Shown: piece after piece, positions 16,679-27,050 of the stretch
Numbering within the stretch: the first letter of the stretch is position 1
How the letters are laid out: each line of letters opens with the position of its first letter
NCBI GenBank assembly: GCA_012719855.1
Contig: JAAXZN010000042.1
Span: forward strand, 26,752-90,751
Source: Serratia liquefaciens
Lineage (GTDB): Bacteria > Pseudomonadota > Gammaproteobacteria > Enterobacterales > Enterobacteriaceae
DNA: 64,000 nucleotides
Reading direction: 5' to 3'
Made by a program: the position numbers and the translations under genes
Notes under the pieces: generated by a model
Databases searched by the model: none
The model's input: only the letters and a program-made list of their open reading frames with translations
What the model was told of the DNA's origin: nothing

Positions 16679-19558
16679 TTATTCGTAGTCGCTCATCGGC
16701 ACGCAGGAACAGAACAGGTTACGATCGCCGTACACGTCATCCAGACGCTTCACGCTCGGCCAGTATTTGTTCTCACGCACGCCGGCAATCGGGAACACCG
16801 CCAGCTCACGGCTGTAGGCATGCTGCCAGTCGCTGACCAGCTCCGCCTGCACGTGGGGCGCGTTCACCAATGGGTTATCTTCCAATGGCCATTCGCCTTT
16901 TGCCACCCGATCAATTTCGCCGCGGATCGCCAGCATCGCATCGATAAAGCGATCCAGCTCGACCTTGCTTTCCGACTCGGTTGGCTCAACCATCAGCGTA
17001 CCTGCCACCGGGAACGACATGGTCGGCGCATGGAAGCCGTAGTCGATCAGACGTTTGGCGATGTCCATTTCGCTGATGCCGGTTTCTTCCTTCAGCGGAC
17101 GAATATCGAGAATACATTCATGCGCTACGCGGTGATCGCGACCGGTATACAGCACTGGGTAAGCGTCCTTCAAGCGGGTCGCAATGTAGTTGGCATTAAG
17201 GATTGCCACCTGGCTGGCCTGCTTCAAGCCTTCCGCACCCATCATGCGGATGTACATCCAGCTGATTGGCAGGATAGAAGCGCTGCCGAACGGCGCAGCG
17301 GAGACTGCGCCCTGCTGGGTGGTCACGCCGTCGATCTGCACCACGCTGTGGCCTGGAACGAACGGGGCCAGGTGGGATTTCACGCCGATAGGCCCCATGC
17401 CTGGGCCACCGCCGCCGTGAGGGATACAGAAGGTTTTATGCAGGTTAAGGTGCGAAACGTCCGCTCCGATATAACCCGGGGTGGTGATCCCCACCTGAGC
17501 ATTCATGTTGGCGCCGTCGAGGTATACCTGGCCGCCGAACTGATGAACGATCTGACACACTTCACGAATAGTTTCTTCGTACACGCCGTGGGTCGACGGA
17601 TAGGTCACCATGATGCAGGACAGTTCTTCGCCCGCCTGTTCTGCCTTGACGCGCAGATCATGCAGATCGATGTTGCCGTTCTTGTCGCAGGCCACTACCA
17701 CCACGCTCATGCCCGCCATTTGCGCGGAAGCGGGGTTGGTGCCGTGCGCAGAGCTTGGGATCAGGCAAATATGACGGCCCGCTTCATTGCGGCTTTCATG
17801 GTAGCGGCGGATCGCCAGCAAACCGGCGTATTCGCCCTGAGCACCGGAGTTAGGCTGCATGCAGACTGCGTCATAACCGGTCAGTTGCACTAACCACTGT
17901 GACAGTTGGCCGATCATCTGCTGGTAACCTGCCGCCTGCTCTGGCGGACAGAACGGGTGCAGTTCGGAGAATTCAGGCCAGGTAATCGGGATCATTTCCG
18001 CCGCGGCATTGAGCTTCATGGTGCAGGAGCCCAGCGGGATCATCGCCTGGTTGAGCGCCAGATCCTTGCGTTCCAGACGGTGCATGTAGCGCATCATCTC
18101 GGTTTCGCTGTGATAACGATTAAATACCGGGTGAGTCAGGATCGGATCCTGGCGCAGCATGGCAGCCGGGATCGACTGGCTGTTTTTGCTCACGGCAGCG
18201 TCCAGCGCGTCGATGTCCAGACCATGGTCGTCGCCCGCCAGCAAGGCAAACAGCGTCTGCACGTCTTCACGTGAGGTGGCTTCGTCCAGCGTAATGCCCA
18301 CGGCACCGTGAATGTCGGTACGCAAGTTGATGCCGAAGCTCAATGCACGCTCCAGCACGGCGGCCTTGTCCTTCACTTCCACCGTCAGGGTGTCGAACCA
18401 GGTTTTATGGCGCAATGACAGCCCGGCTTGTTGCAGCCCGGCGGCCAGAATATCGGTCAGACGATGGATGCGCCCGGCGATGCGTTGCAGGCCCTGCGGG
18501 CCATGGTACACCGCATACAGGCTGGCAATGTTGGCCAGCAGTACCTGCGAGGTACAGATATTCGAGTTGGCTTTTTCGCGGCGGATATGTTGTTCACGGG
18601 TTTGCATCGCCATGCGCAGCGCGGTGTTGCCAGCGGCATCGCGGGAAACGCCAATGATACGGCCCGGCATCGAGCGTTTGAACTCGTCGCGACAGGCAAA
18701 GAAGGCAGCATGTGGGCCGCCGTAGCCCATCGGCACGCCGAAGCGCTGTGCAGAACCGAACACCACATCGGCGCCCTGTTTGCCCGGTGCGGTCAGCAGC
18801 ACCAACGCCATAATGTCGGCCGCCACGCTGGTGCCGATTTTACGGTTCTTCAATTCGGCCAGCAGCGCGCTGTAGTCGTGCAGTTCACCGGTGGTGCCTA
18901 CCTGTTGCAGCAGCACGCCGAACACGCCTTGCAGCTCCAGCACTTTCTCGGCTTTATCCACGATCACTTCGAAACCGAAGGTTTCGGCGCGGGTACGCAC
19001 CACGTCCAGCGTCTGAGGATGTACGTCGTCAGCCACGAAGAAGCGGTTGGCGTCTTTCAGCTTGCTGGCGCGTTTGGCCAGCGCCATCGCTTCGGCCGCC
19101 GCGGTGGCTTCGTCCAACAGCGAGGCGGATGCCAGATCCAAACCGGTCAAATCCAGGGTCAGGGTTTGGAAGTTCAACAGCGCTTCGAGGCGGCCCTGCG
19201 ACACTTCCGGCTGATACGGAGTATATGCGGTGTACCAACCCGGGTTTTCCAGCATGTTGCGCAGGATCACCGGCGGCGTCAGCACCGCGCTGTAACCCAT
19301 ACCGATATAGGATTTGTAGCGCTGATTCTGCGAGGCAATCGCCTTCAGTTCGGCCAGCGCCTGATGTTCAGTTGCCGCATCGCCCACCGGCGGCGGCGCT
19401 GGCAGTTGAATGTCTGCCGGCACAATCTGTTGGATCAGCGCGCTGAGCGAGCGTGCGCCCACCGCTTCCAGCAACTGCTGCTGTTGTTCTGCAGAAGAGC
19501 CGATGTGGCGTTCGATGAACGCTTCGCTGTGTTCAAGTTGGCTGAGTGTCTGAGTCAT
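16679..19558 (-). CDS. gcvP: Glycine dehydrogenase (aminomethyl-transferring), P protein
   Basis: 959 residues, close to the E. coli length. P protein of the glycine cleavage system: PLP-dependent decarboxylation of glycine with transfer of the aminomethyl group to the lipoyl arm of GcvH, releasing CO2. The PLP lysine is Lys708 in LNLHKTF, followed by the glycine-rich [14 protein letters not shown] loop. Two homologous halves are present as in the single-chain bacterial enzyme. Third gene of gcvT-gcvH-gcvP (all leftward); 86 bp separate it from gcvH and hold a hairpin. Confidence 0.98.
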   Translation of the reverse strand: MTQTLSQLEHSEAFIERHIGSSAEQQQQLLEAVGARSLSALIQQIVPADIQLPAPPPVGDAATEHQALAELKAIASQNQRYKSYIGMGYSAVLTPPVILRNMLENPGWYTAYTPYQPEVSQGRLEALLNFQTLTLDLTGLDLASASLLDEATAAAEAMALAKRASKLKDANRFFVADDVHPQTLDVVRTRAETFGFEVIVDKAEKVLELQGVFGVLLQQVGTTGELHDYSALLAELKNRKIGTSVAADIMALVLLTAPGKQGADVVFGSAQRFGVPMGYGGPHAAFFACRDEFKRSMPGRIIGVSRDAAGNTALRMAMQTREQHIRREKANSNICTSQVLLANIASLYAVYHGPQGLQRIAGRIHRLTDILAAGLQQAGLSLRHKTWFDTLTVEVKDKAAVLERALSFGINLRTDIHGAVGITLDEATSREDVQTLFALLAGDDHGLDIDALDAAVSKNSQSIPAAMLRQDPILTHPVFNRYHSETEMMRYMHRLERKDLALNQAMIPLGSCTMKLNAAAEMIPITWPEFSELHPFCPPEQAAGYQQMIGQLSQWLVQLTGYDAVCMQPNSGAQGEYAGLLAIRRYHESRNEAGRHICLIPSSAHGTNPASAQMAGMSVVVVACDKNGNIDLHDLRVKAEQAGEELSCIMVTYPSTHGVYEETIREVCQIVHQFGGQVYLDGANMNAQVGITTPGYIGADVSHLNLHKTFCIPHGGGGPGMGPIGVKSHLAPFVPGHSVVQIDGVTTQQGAVSAAPFGSASILPISWMYIRMMGAEGLKQASQVAILNANYIATRLKDAYPVLYTGRDHRVAHECILDIRPLKEETGISEMDIAKRLIDYGFHAPTMSFPVAGTLMVEPTESESKVELDRFIDAMLAIRGEIDRVAKGEWPLEDNPLVNAPHVQAELVSDWQHAYSRELAVFPIAGVRENKYWPSVKRLDDVYGDRNLFCSCVPMSDYE

Positions 19559-19608
19559 TGCTACAAATTCCTGAATTCTGGCGTGGTACGGGATATAGCC
19601 TGAACTAA

Positions 19609-19637
19609 AACGCCCCGGCCGAAAGGCCTGGGGCGTT
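19609..19637 (-). other. Intercistronic GC-rich hairpin between gcvH and gcvP
   Basis: AACGCCCC...GGCC pairs with GGCC...GGGGCGTT across a GAAA tetraloop (one bulged base); read leftward it is followed by TTTT. It could act as a partial terminator or as an mRNA stabiliser that sets the GcvH:GcvP ratio. Confidence 0.6.
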
Positions 19638-19644
19638 GCATGGA

Positions 19645-20031
19645 TTACTCGTCGATAGAAGCCTGATAAGCAGCGGCGTCCAGCAGGCTCGCCAGTTCGC
19701 CTTCGTCTGAGGCTTTAATCTGGAACAGGAAGCCGTCACCGTAAGGTTCGCTGTTGACCAGCTCCGGGGAGCCTTCCAACTCGCTATTCACCGCCACGAT
19801 TTCGCCGCTGATTGGCGCGTAAATGTCCGATGCCGCCTTGACGGATTCCGCCACGGCGCAATCTTCACCGGCGGCGACTTTGCGGCCCACTTCCGGCAGA
19901 TCGACAAACACCATATCGCCCAGCAGTTCCTGCGCGTGTTCGGTGATACCTACGGTGTAAACGCCGTTACCTTCTGAACGAACCCACTCGTGGGAGGATG
20001 CGTATTTCAATTCTGTTGGCACATTGCTCAT
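19645..20031 (-). CDS. gcvH: Glycine cleavage system H protein
   Basis: 128 residues. Lipoyl carrier that shuttles the aminomethyl group between GcvP and GcvT and is reoxidised by lipoamide dehydrogenase (not in this window). The lipoylated lysine is Lys65 in AESVKAASD; the biotinyl/lipoyl-like hammerhead spans most of the chain, and the N-terminal SHEWVR motif is typical. It lies 44 bp after gcvT in the same operon. Confidence 0.98.
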   Translation of the reverse strand: MSNVPTELKYASSHEWVRSEGNGVYTVGITEHAQELLGDMVFVDLPEVGRKVAAGEDCAVAESVKAASDIYAPISGEIVAVNSELEGSPELVNSEPYGDGFLFQIKASDEGELASLLDAAAYQASIDE

Positions 20032-20075
20032 CGCCAGCTACTCCTTCGAAGAAATAAAGAATCAATAAACAAAAA

Positions 20076-21173
20076 TTAATTAATCAGTGACTTACCGGCA
20101 CGCACAAAGCCAGGTTTGGTGACCCTGACCGGCATTTCGCGGTTGCGGATCTGTACGATGGCCTGTTCGCCGATACCGGCAGGAACGCGGGCCAGGGCGA
20201 TGCTGAAGCCCAGGGTCGGTGAAAATGAACCGCTGGTGATCACCCCTTCATGCGTCTGACCTGCCGCATCGGTGAAACGTACCGGCAGCTCATTACGTAA
20301 TACGCCTTTTTCCGTCATGATCAAGCCGACCAGTTGTTCAGTGCCCTGCTCACGCTGTTTTTCCAGCGCGTCACGACCGATGAACTGACGATCTTCCGGC
20401 TGCCAGGCGATGGTCCAGCCCATGTTGGCGGCCAGCGGCGAAATACCTTCATCCATCTCCTGGCCATACAGGTTCATGCCCGCTTCCAGGCGCAGCGTGT
20501 CACGCGCCCCCAGCCCGGCCGGCTTAACGCCCGCCGCCAGCAGTTGCTGCCAGAAATCCGCCGCCTGCTCTTTCGGCAGAGCGATTTCATAACCTGCTTC
20601 GCCGGTATAACCGGTGGTGGCAATAAACAGATCCCCGGCCTGCACGCCGAAGAACGGCTTCATGCCTTCCACCGCGTTTTTTTGTTCCGGGGTAAACAAG
20701 GTGGCGGCACGCTCTTTGGCCTGTGGACCCTGCACTGCAATCAGCGCCAGATCGTCACGCACCGTCAGCGTTACGCCATACGGCGCTGCATGCTCTTCGA
20801 TCCATGCCAGGTCTTTATCGCGTGTGGCGGAGTTCACCACCAGGCGGAAATAGTCTTCAGTAAAGAAGTAAACGATCAGGTCGTCAATCACGCCGCCGGA
20901 CGCATTCAGCATGCCGGTGTACAGCGCTTTGCCAGGTTGGGTAAGCTTGGCGACATCGTTCGCCAGCAGGTAACGCAGGAACTCGCGGGTACGGGCACCG
21001 CGCAGATCCACAATGGTCATATGGGAGACGTCGAACATACCGGCATCCTGACGCACGGCGTGGTGCTCATCGATCTGGGAGCCATAATGCAGCGGCATCA
21101 TCCAGCCATGAAAATCTACCATGCGCGCACCGCACGCCACGTGCTGGTCGTACAGTGGGGTTTGCTTTGCCAT
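20076..21173 (-). CDS. gcvT: Glycine cleavage system T protein (aminomethyltransferase)
   Basis: 365 residues from the ATG at 21173, which gives the E. coli-like N-terminus [11 protein letters not shown] and is preceded by a GAGGG ribosome site; the open frame extends 60 codons further without support. It transfers the methylene group from GcvH to tetrahydrofolate, giving 5,10-methylene-THF and ammonia. Folate-binding and C-terminal GCV_T barrel regions are intact ([22 protein letters not shown]). First gene of gcvTHP. A PurR-like operator lies about 150 bp upstream, consistent with the purine control known for this operon in E. coli. Confidence 0.97.
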   Translation of the reverse strand: MAKQTPLYDQHVACGARMVDFHGWMMPLHYGSQIDEHHAVRQDAGMFDVSHMTIVDLRGARTREFLRYLLANDVAKLTQPGKALYTGMLNASGGVIDDLIVYFFTEDYFRLVVNSATRDKDLAWIEEHAAPYGVTLTVRDDLALIAVQGPQAKERAATLFTPEQKNAVEGMKPFFGVQAGDLFIATTGYTGEAGYEIALPKEQAADFWQQLLAAGVKPAGLGARDTLRLEAGMNLYGQEMDEGISPLAANMGWTIAWQPEDRQFIGRDALEKQREQGTEQLVGLIMTEKGVLRNELPVRFTDAAGQTHEGVITSGSFSPTLGFSIALARVPAGIGEQAIVQIRNREMPVRVTKPGFVRAGKSLIN

Positions 21174-21320
21174 CTTTTCCCTCATTCCACTCAGAAGCTG
21201 AAGATAGGGTGCTGCTACGCAATACGTCAGATTATGGCTCGTGGCCGGATTGCGTGGCGCACTGACTGCCCAACAGAAACGCTGCGTCGAAATTGACAAA
21301 AACGGCGGCAAATCGCCGCG

Positions 21321-21336
21321 ACGCAAACGATACCTT
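21321..21336. promoter_or_regulatory. PurR-like operator upstream of gcvTHP
   Basis: ACGCAAACGATACCTT; its complement AAGGTATCGTTTGCGT closely resembles the E. coli PurR site of glyA. Consistent with purine repression of one-carbon genes. Confidence 0.55.
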
Positions 21337-21634
21337 TGCCCTGACGTTATCACCGAACGACCACATTAACCATAAGTTAAAATAGGCTTGGCGGCGTTCT
21401 GCGCCAGTAAAAAGCCGGGCTAGTGTGCAGAGTTTTAAACTGGAAAACTGCGCTTTAAGGCACAAAACCAACAATTAGAGCACCAAAAATCCGAAGTTAT
21501 ATAACAAACCCACGGCCAGAGACGGAATTTCGACTTTTGATAACCGGTTATGGAATTAGAAAAAGTAATGAGAAAAACAGCCTGAAATTAGATTATTTCA
21601 AATGAAGGGTTATATAAGGAAAAGCTATGGGCAT

Positions 21635-21654
21635 AAGGCGCAGATCTGCGCCTT
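21635..21654. terminator. 20-bp perfect palindrome after ubiI
   Basis: AAGGCGCAGATCTGCGCCTT, about 67 bp beyond the ubiI stop (leftward). It can form a strong hairpin but has no clear T-run, so termination is only likely. Confidence 0.5.
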
Positions 21655-21721
21655 TGGAGAATGGTAACGCTACGGGGAAAAAGACGGAGAAACCGGCTGG
21701 CGGATCTCTCTCAGGCCGTTA

Positions 21722-22924
21722 TCAGGCCAGCCATTCCGGCAGATCGTTCAGGCCCATGGCCTGACGCACCAGCTTCGGCTTGACGCCCGGCAGGCTGTCA
21801 GCCAGCCGCAACCCGACATCGCGCAGCAATTTCTTCGCCGGGTGGTTGCCATCAAACAGTTCGCGGAATCCTTGCATGCTGGCCAGCATGACCGCTGCGC
21901 CGTGTTTGCGACGACGCTCGTAGCGACGCAGATACAGGTGCTGACCGATGTCCTTGCCCTGACGTTGCAGGCGGCGCAATTCGGCGATCAGCTCGGCGGC
22001 GTCCATAAAGCCCAGGTTAACCCCCTGACCAGCCAACGGATGCACGGTATGGGCTGCATCCCCCACCAATGCCAGGCGATGCGCGGCAAAGCTGCGTGCA
22101 TAGCGCCCGGTCAACGGGAAGGTCTGACGTTCGCTCTCCAACTGGCAGGCGCCAAGGCGCAGATCGAAAGCCATCGCCAACTCACGGTTAAACTGCTCAG
22201 GCGCCAGTTGCTTAAGGCGCTCGGCCTCTTCGGGAGCAACCGACCAGACGATGGAGCTTAAATGCGGATCGCTGAACGGCAGAAATGCCAGAATGCCGTC
22301 GCCGTGGAATACCTGACGTGCCGTCGCCAAATGCGGCTCTTCGGTGCGGATGGTGGCCACCAACGCATGATGGCGGTAGTCCCAGAAGGTCAACGGAATA
22401 TCGGCATGCTGGCGCAGCCAGGAATTAGCACCGTCGGCACCTATTACCAGCCGGGCCGTCAGCATGCAGCCGTCCTCCAGGGTGATAAAAGCGTCGTTTT
22501 CGCCCCAGGCCACCTGCTTGAGCGCCGCCGGGGTGATCAGCGTGACATCGCTCAGGCTTGCCGCCCGTTTCCACAACGCCTGCTGGATCACCGAGTTTTC
22601 AATGATGTGGCCGAGGTGGCTGAAGCCGCATTCGTCACCGCGGAAGGCAATCTTGCCGAAGCTGTCGCGATCCCACACTTCCATGGCGTTATAGGCGCTG
22701 GCACGCAGGGTCAGGATCTCGTCCCAGACGCCGATATGCTGCAGCAGGCGCTCGCTGGCGGCATTGATGGCGGATACCCGCAGTGCCGGTTGTGGCTGAG
22801 GCGGCGTCATATCCGGCTGCTGGTGCTCCAGCACCGCAACGCGCAGGCCACTGCCCTGCAAACCGCAAGCCAGTGCCAGCCCCACCATACCGCCACCGGC
22901 GATAACCACGTCAAATGATTGCAT
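21722..22924 (-). CDS. ubiI: 2-octaprenylphenol 5-hydroxylase UbiI (VisC)
   Basis: 400 residues from the ATG at 22924, matching the E. coli N-terminus MQSFDVVIAGGGMVG; a longer frame upstream is not supported. FAD-dependent aromatic hydroxylase of ubiquinone biosynthesis (C5 hydroxylation). GxGxxG FAD motif at the N-terminus, LVIGADGANSWLR (DG motif) in the middle and LVGDAAHTVHPLAGQGVNLG (GD motif) in the C-terminal half. Third gene after pepP-ubiH in the leftward ygfB operon, 86 bp from ubiH. Confidence 0.97.
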   Translation of the reverse strand: MQSFDVVIAGGGMVGLALACGLQGSGLRVAVLEHQQPDMTPPQPQPALRVSAINAASERLLQHIGVWDEILTLRASAYNAMEVWDRDSFGKIAFRGDECGFSHLGHIIENSVIQQALWKRAASLSDVTLITPAALKQVAWGENDAFITLEDGCMLTARLVIGADGANSWLRQHADIPLTFWDYRHHALVATIRTEEPHLATARQVFHGDGILAFLPFSDPHLSSIVWSVAPEEAERLKQLAPEQFNRELAMAFDLRLGACQLESERQTFPLTGRYARSFAAHRLALVGDAAHTVHPLAGQGVNLGFMDAAELIAELRRLQRQGKDIGQHLYLRRYERRRKHGAAVMLASMQGFRELFDGNHPAKKLLRDVGLRLADSLPGVKPKLVRQAMGLNDLPEWLA

Positions 22925-23010
22925 GCTGCTTAATTTCCTTAAATGACGCGCTGCGCAGTGATTGCCCAGCGCTTTTGGGCGCAACACGCTGCGCCGCTTC
23001 TGAATATCGC

Positions 23011-24189
23011 CTAACGATCTACCCAGCCCAAAGTCCGCTTGGCAAAGGCGTCACGCACCGCCGGCATTTGTGCCATCGCCATCAGACCCAGATTACGCCC
23101 GACCACCAAGGGGCCATAACGGTTGGCAAACAGCCGGATCAAACCGTCGGTGACGCCAATTGTCGCTTGCTGATCCTGCTGTCGCCGTTGCTGATAACGG
23201 CTTAACAACGCATAGCCGCCGGGATCTTCCCCGTCCTGCTGTGCCTGAGCCAGCGTTTCCGCCAGCGACATCACGTCGCGCAGGCCGAGGTTGAACCCTT
23301 GACCGGCGATAGGGTGCAGCGTCTGAGCGGCATTCCCCACCAGGGCCAAGCGATGGCTGACGTGCTGGTTGGCGGTCAGCAGGCTGAGCGGGTAGCTGTG
23401 ACGCTTACCGGCACGCAGGACTCGCCCCAATCGCCAGCCAAACGCCTGCTGCAATTCACTGATAAAGCGTGCATCGTCCCACGCATCAACCTGTTCACGA
23501 TCTTCGCGTGCATGGCACCACACCAATGAGCTACGTCCCTGGGACATTGGCAACAACGCCAAAGGTCCATAGCGGGTGAAACGCTCAAAGGCACGTCCTT
23601 GCGGATGCACCGCCGTGGTTACGTTGGCGATGGTGGCAAACTGCGGATAATCATTTTGCTGCCATTGCAGGTTACAGGCCTGCGCCAGCGCCGAACGCGA
23701 GCCGTCTGCCGCCACCAGCAGCTTCCCGCTAATGCGCCGCCCGTTATCCAGCAGCACTTCAGCCTGCTCCGCCGTACGCACCACATCGACCACTCTGGCC
23801 GGGCAATGCAGCGTGACGCCGGGTGCCTTGGCCAGCAGCGCGAACAACCGTTGGCCGGCGTCATGCAGTTCAATCACCTGCCCGAGCGCGTCAACCTGAT
23901 AATCTTGCGCGTACAGATTAACGAAACCCGCGTGACCGCGATCGCTGACGTGTACCTGGGTAATGGCCGTCGCGCAATCTCGCAACGCCGGCCAAACGCC
24001 GATACGCGTCAGCTGTTGGCAGGTGCCCTGCGCCAAGGCAATGGCGCGGGCGTCAAACCCCGGATGGCTACGATCGTCCGGTCGGGTGGCTTCGACCAGA
24101 TCAACCGCCATTCTTCCCTGAGTGAGCGATGAAATGGCCAGCGCCAAGGTCGCGCCCGCCATGCCGCCGCCAACAATAATTACGCTCAT
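23011..24189 (-). CDS. ubiH: 2-octaprenyl-6-methoxyphenol hydroxylase
   Basis: 392 residues. Flavin monooxygenase for C1 hydroxylation in ubiquinone synthesis, paralogous to UbiI. FAD motif IIVGGGMAGATLALAIS, DG motif LLVAADGSRSALAQ, GD motif LVGNAAQTLHPIAGQGFNLG (Asn in place of Asp, as in E. coli UbiH). C-terminal RTLGWVDR matches the E. coli end. Only 4 bp after pepP, so the two are certainly co-transcribed. Confidence 0.97.
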   Translation of the reverse strand: MSVIIVGGGMAGATLALAISSLTQGRMAVDLVEATRPDDRSHPGFDARAIALAQGTCQQLTRIGVWPALRDCATAITQVHVSDRGHAGFVNLYAQDYQVDALGQVIELHDAGQRLFALLAKAPGVTLHCPARVVDVVRTAEQAEVLLDNGRRISGKLLVAADGSRSALAQACNLQWQQNDYPQFATIANVTTAVHPQGRAFERFTRYGPLALLPMSQGRSSLVWCHAREDREQVDAWDDARFISELQQAFGWRLGRVLRAGKRHSYPLSLLTANQHVSHRLALVGNAAQTLHPIAGQGFNLGLRDVMSLAETLAQAQQDGEDPGGYALLSRYQQRRQQDQQATIGVTDGLIRLFANRYGPLVVGRNLGLMAMAQMPAVRDAFAKRTLGWVDR

Positions 24190-24193
24190 GCCG

Positions 24194-25507
24194 TTACCTT
24201 GCCGCCGCCATCAATGCTTCGATGGCGTCAGCGTCTTTCACTACGCTGGCGGTCAGGTTTTCATTACCGTTGGCAGTGATCACAATGTCATCTTCAATAC
24301 GAATGCCCATGCCGCGGTACTCTTCCGGCACGTCGGCATCCGGCGCGATGTAAAGCCCAGGCTCGACGGTAAACACCATGCCCGGCTCCAGCGTGCGGTC
24401 GCGGTTTGGCGTGCCGTAATGCCCCACGTCGTGCACATCCAGCCCCAGCCAGTGGCCAAGTCCATGCATGTAGAACTGACGATGGGCCTGTTCGGCAATC
24501 AGCTGCTCCACTTCCCCCTTCAGGATCCCCAGCTCCACCAGCCCGGTGATCATGATGCGCACCACCTCATCATTGACCTCACGGATACTGGTGCCCGGTT
24601 TGAACAGCTCCAGGGCACGCGTCAGCGATGCCAGCACGATGTCATACACCGCGCGCTGTGGCCGGCTGAACTTGCCGTTGACCGGGAAGGTCCGGGTGAT
24701 GTCGCCCGCGTAGCCTTTATACTCACAGCCGGCATCGACCAGTACCAGATCGCCATCGCGCAATTCACTTTCATTTTCGGTGTAGTGCAGAATGCAGGCG
24801 TTGTCACCGCCGCCGACAATGGTGTTGTAAGACGGATAACGAGCGCCAAAGCGGGTAAATTCGTGATGAATTTCCGCTTCAAGCTGGTATTCGAACATGC
24901 CGGGACGGCATTTCTGCATCGCGCGGGTATGAGCCAGCGCGCTGATCTCTCCGGCGCGGCGCATGATCGCCAACTCTTCAGACGATTTGAACAGGCGCAT
25001 TTCATGCAGCCACGGACGCCAATCGGTCAGAGTCGCCGGCGCCTGAAGATTCTGGCGGAAGCCCTTGCGCAGCTTGTCCAGCGCGTCGAACAGGATTTTA
25101 TCGGCGTAGTCGTATTGGCCCTGCCCGTGGTAAACCACGTCCAGGCCATTGAGCAGCAGGGGTAATTGATCGTTGATTTCATCGAACGGCAGCGCGCGGT
25201 CCACGCCCAGCTTCGCCGGAGCGGCTTCCTGCCCGAGGCGACGGCCAAACCAGATTTCCGCCGTCAGGTCGCGCACCCGGTTGAACAGCACGCTGTGGTT
25301 GTGCGTTTCGTCGCTCTTGACCAGAATCAACACCGAACCCGGTTCGTTGAAGCCGGTCAGGTACCAGAAATCGCTGTTCTGACGGTAGGGATATTCGGTA
25401 TCTGCACTGCGCGTAGCTTCCGGCGCAGAGAAAATAATTGCCGCGCTGGCCGGAGCCATTTTCGCCAACAGCGCCTGACGGCGGCCGTTGAATTCCTGCT
25501 GAGTCAT
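24194..25507 (-). CDS. pepP: Xaa-Pro aminopeptidase (aminopeptidase P II)
   Basis: 437 residues from the ATG at 25507; a GTG directly before it is in frame but only 3 bases from AGGAG, whereas the ATG has 6. Cytoplasmic manganese peptidase that removes N-terminal residues preceding proline. Pita-bread fold with the metal ligands in VDAGCEYKGYAGDITRTFP, HGLGHWLGLDVHD and EPGLYI blocks and EDD near the end. Second gene of the operon, 61 bp after ygfB. Confidence 0.97.
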   Translation of the reverse strand: MTQQEFNGRRQALLAKMAPASAAIIFSAPEATRSADTEYPYRQNSDFWYLTGFNEPGSVLILVKSDETHNHSVLFNRVRDLTAEIWFGRRLGQEAAPAKLGVDRALPFDEINDQLPLLLNGLDVVYHGQGQYDYADKILFDALDKLRKGFRQNLQAPATLTDWRPWLHEMRLFKSSEELAIMRRAGEISALAHTRAMQKCRPGMFEYQLEAEIHHEFTRFGARYPSYNTIVGGGDNACILHYTENESELRDGDLVLVDAGCEYKGYAGDITRTFPVNGKFSRPQRAVYDIVLASLTRALELFKPGTSIREVNDEVVRIMITGLVELGILKGEVEQLIAEQAHRQFYMHGLGHWLGLDVHDVGHYGTPNRDRTLEPGMVFTVEPGLYIAPDADVPEEYRGMGIRIEDDIVITANGNENLTASVVKDADAIEALMAAAR

Positions 25508-25568
25508 CACCTTCTCCTGAAATCAATCTGCCTGTGCTCACGGCCGCTAAGGACGTGAAATCGGGTGT

Positions 25569-26147
25569 TTAGTGCAAGGTCGGTTTGGCATTTTCCGGCG
25601 CCGTCGGCTTATGGCGGGTAAATTCGGTGTGGCACAAAATGGCCGCCACGCGCACGTACTCCACCACTTCTTCCAGAGAGTGCTCAAGCTCTTCCTGGTC
25701 TTCGTCTTCGTCATAACCGAGCTGAGCTATATTACGCAGATCGTCGATCGCCTCGCCCACTTCGTCTTTCACCTGTGCCAGCTTCGGCTGCATCATGCCC
25801 AGCCCCAGCAGGAAATGATTCACCCAACCGGCCAGCGCATCGGCGCGATCGAACACGCTGACGGTTTCGCCTTCCGGCATCATCAGTTGGAACATGAAGT
25901 CGTCGTCTTCCAGCGTTTCACGCGTAATTTCATGAAGTTGCTGCAATGGCAGGCTCAGCGCCTGCGGGAAGGCCACACCTTCATTGGTCAAATCATAGAC
26001 CAGCGATTGCCAGCCGGCGTCGCGGCTGCCACCGCACAACAGGCCGCTGATCAGGCCGTGCATTTCTGCTGCGGTTAACGCCACCGCTTGCTGGTTAAGG
26101 GCAACGGTCAAAGATTGGTAACTTGGAAATGTATTCTGTATAGACAT
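25569..26147 (-). CDS. ygfB: UPF0149 family protein YgfB
   Basis: 192 residues from the ATG at 26147 (MSIQN start as in E. coli). All-helical UPF0149 protein with the diagnostic [14 protein letters not shown] and [21 protein letters not shown] segments and an acidic [12 protein letters not shown] stretch. Cytoplasmic; in Pseudomonas a homologue modulates an anti-activator controlling amidase expression, but the enterobacterial role is unclear. First gene of the ygfB-pepP-ubiH-ubiI operon, divergent from zapA. Confidence 0.95.
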   Translation of the reverse strand: MSIQNTFPSYQSLTVALNQQAVALTAAEMHGLISGLLCGGSRDAGWQSLVYDLTNEGVAFPQALSLPLQQLHEITRETLEDDDFMFQLMMPEGETVSVFDRADALAGWVNHFLLGLGMMQPKLAQVKDEVGEAIDDLRNIAQLGYDEDEDQEELEHSLEEVVEYVRVAAILCHTEFTRHKPTAPENAKPTLH

Positions 26148-26468
26148 GCGCATTCGTCATCGTTGGCAGGATAAGTTCGTGTTATGCTACCACCAAGGTC
26201 CGTCGCTGTACCAGATAAGCGCGACACCTCAGTGGCTAGTTATAATCGTGATGTGTCAGAACTCACACGCTGCCGGCAGGGGACGAAATGACGCTAAATA
26301 CGCATTTTGAAACCCTTTTTTGACTGGTAATGTCTGACGCAGTAGATTACAACCAGGTACTGAAAAAGGGGTTGTATCTTGGTACCGAGGTATATATAGT
26401 GGCGCCCGCTTTGGTAGGCCCGGTCAGGGCAAGCTGGGGCTGGCGCGAAATTTAGGCAGGAAGGTGGC
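26148..26468. other. Divergent ygfB/zapA promoter region
   Basis: 321 bp without a gene. It contains the AT-rich GTATATATAG stretch near 26390 that could be a -10 region for zapA. No operator symmetry was convincing. Confidence 0.5.
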
Positions 26469-26798
26469 ATGTCTGCACAACCGGTAGATATTCAAATTTT
26501 TGGTCGCTCTTTAAGAGTCAATTGCCCGCCAGAACAACAAGATGCGTTGAACATGGCCGCGGTCGATCTTAACGAACGGTTGCAAGATCTTAAAGTTCGC
26601 ACTAGAGTCACAAATACTGAGCAGCTCGTTTTCATCGCAGCATTGAACGTTTGTCATGAACTTGCTCAAGAACGGTTGAAAACCCGTGATTATGCGTCCA
26701 ATATGGAACAACGCATTCGCATGCTGCAACAGACCATTGAACAAGCTTTGCTTGAACAGGGTCGCATCTCTGAACGTCAGGATGCACAATTCGAATAA
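26469..26798 (+). CDS. zapA: Cell division protein ZapA
   Basis: 109 residues, nearly the same as E. coli ZapA ([14 protein letters not shown] start; [18 protein letters not shown] end). Cytoplasmic Z-ring-associated protein that bundles FtsZ filaments; the C-terminal half forms a coiled coil for dimer/tetramer formation. Ribosome site AGGAAGG precedes the ATG. It is followed by the 6S RNA gene, the usual zapA-ssrS-fau arrangement. Confidence 0.98.
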   Translation: MSAQPVDIQIFGRSLRVNCPPEQQDALNMAAVDLNERLQDLKVRTRVTNTEQLVFIAALNVCHELAQERLKTRDYASNMEQRIRMLQQTIEQALLEQGRISERQDAQFE

Positions 26799-26839
26799 CT
26801 TAAGTTGCTGAAACCTCGGGTTTTGGCAATGAGTAAAAA

Positions 26840-27022
26840 ATTTCTCTGAGATGTTCGCCAGCGGGCCAGTCCCCTGAGCCGATATTTAGTACCAACAGAA
26901 TGTGATGATCCGCGATCGGTGTGCATGCTCGGCCCGCCGAGAAGCCTTAAGATTGCGACAGCACGTTCACCTTGAACCATGGGTTCAAGGGTTACAGCCT
27001 GCGACGGCATCTCGGAGATTCC
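26840..27022 (+). ncRNA. ssrS: 6S RNA
   Basis: About 183 nt between zapA and fau, nearly the same as E. coli 6S RNA: it starts ATTTCTCTGAGATGTTCG, contains GCGGGCCAGTCCCCTGAGCC, CTTGAACC...GGGTTCAAGGGTTACAGCC and ends CATCTCGGAGATTCC. The terminal halves pair (CTCTGAGATG with CATCTCGGAG) around a large central bubble that mimics an open promoter; it binds sigma70 RNA polymerase in stationary phase. Confidence 0.97.
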
Positions 27023-27050
27023 CCCTTCCTCAGCGGTATGTGTGCTGACT

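Larger units (their letters stand above)
21174..21721. other. Long gcvT upstream region with no gene
   Basis: About 550 bp between gcvT and ubiI stop. It contains AT-rich tracts and CTAAT-type sequence near 21475 of the kind bound by GcvA upstream of E. coli gcvT, plus a PurR-like site and a hairpin listed separately. Short reading frames across it lack ribosome sites and are not called. Confidence 0.6.

Noticed and set aside
21232..21474. Leftward 80-codon frame in the gcvT leader
   Set aside because: No ribosome site and it runs over the PurR-like operator.
26979..27050. Upstream extension of fau into 6S RNA
   Set aside because: These codons overlap the 6S RNA 3' part; the start at 27051 gives the expected protein length.
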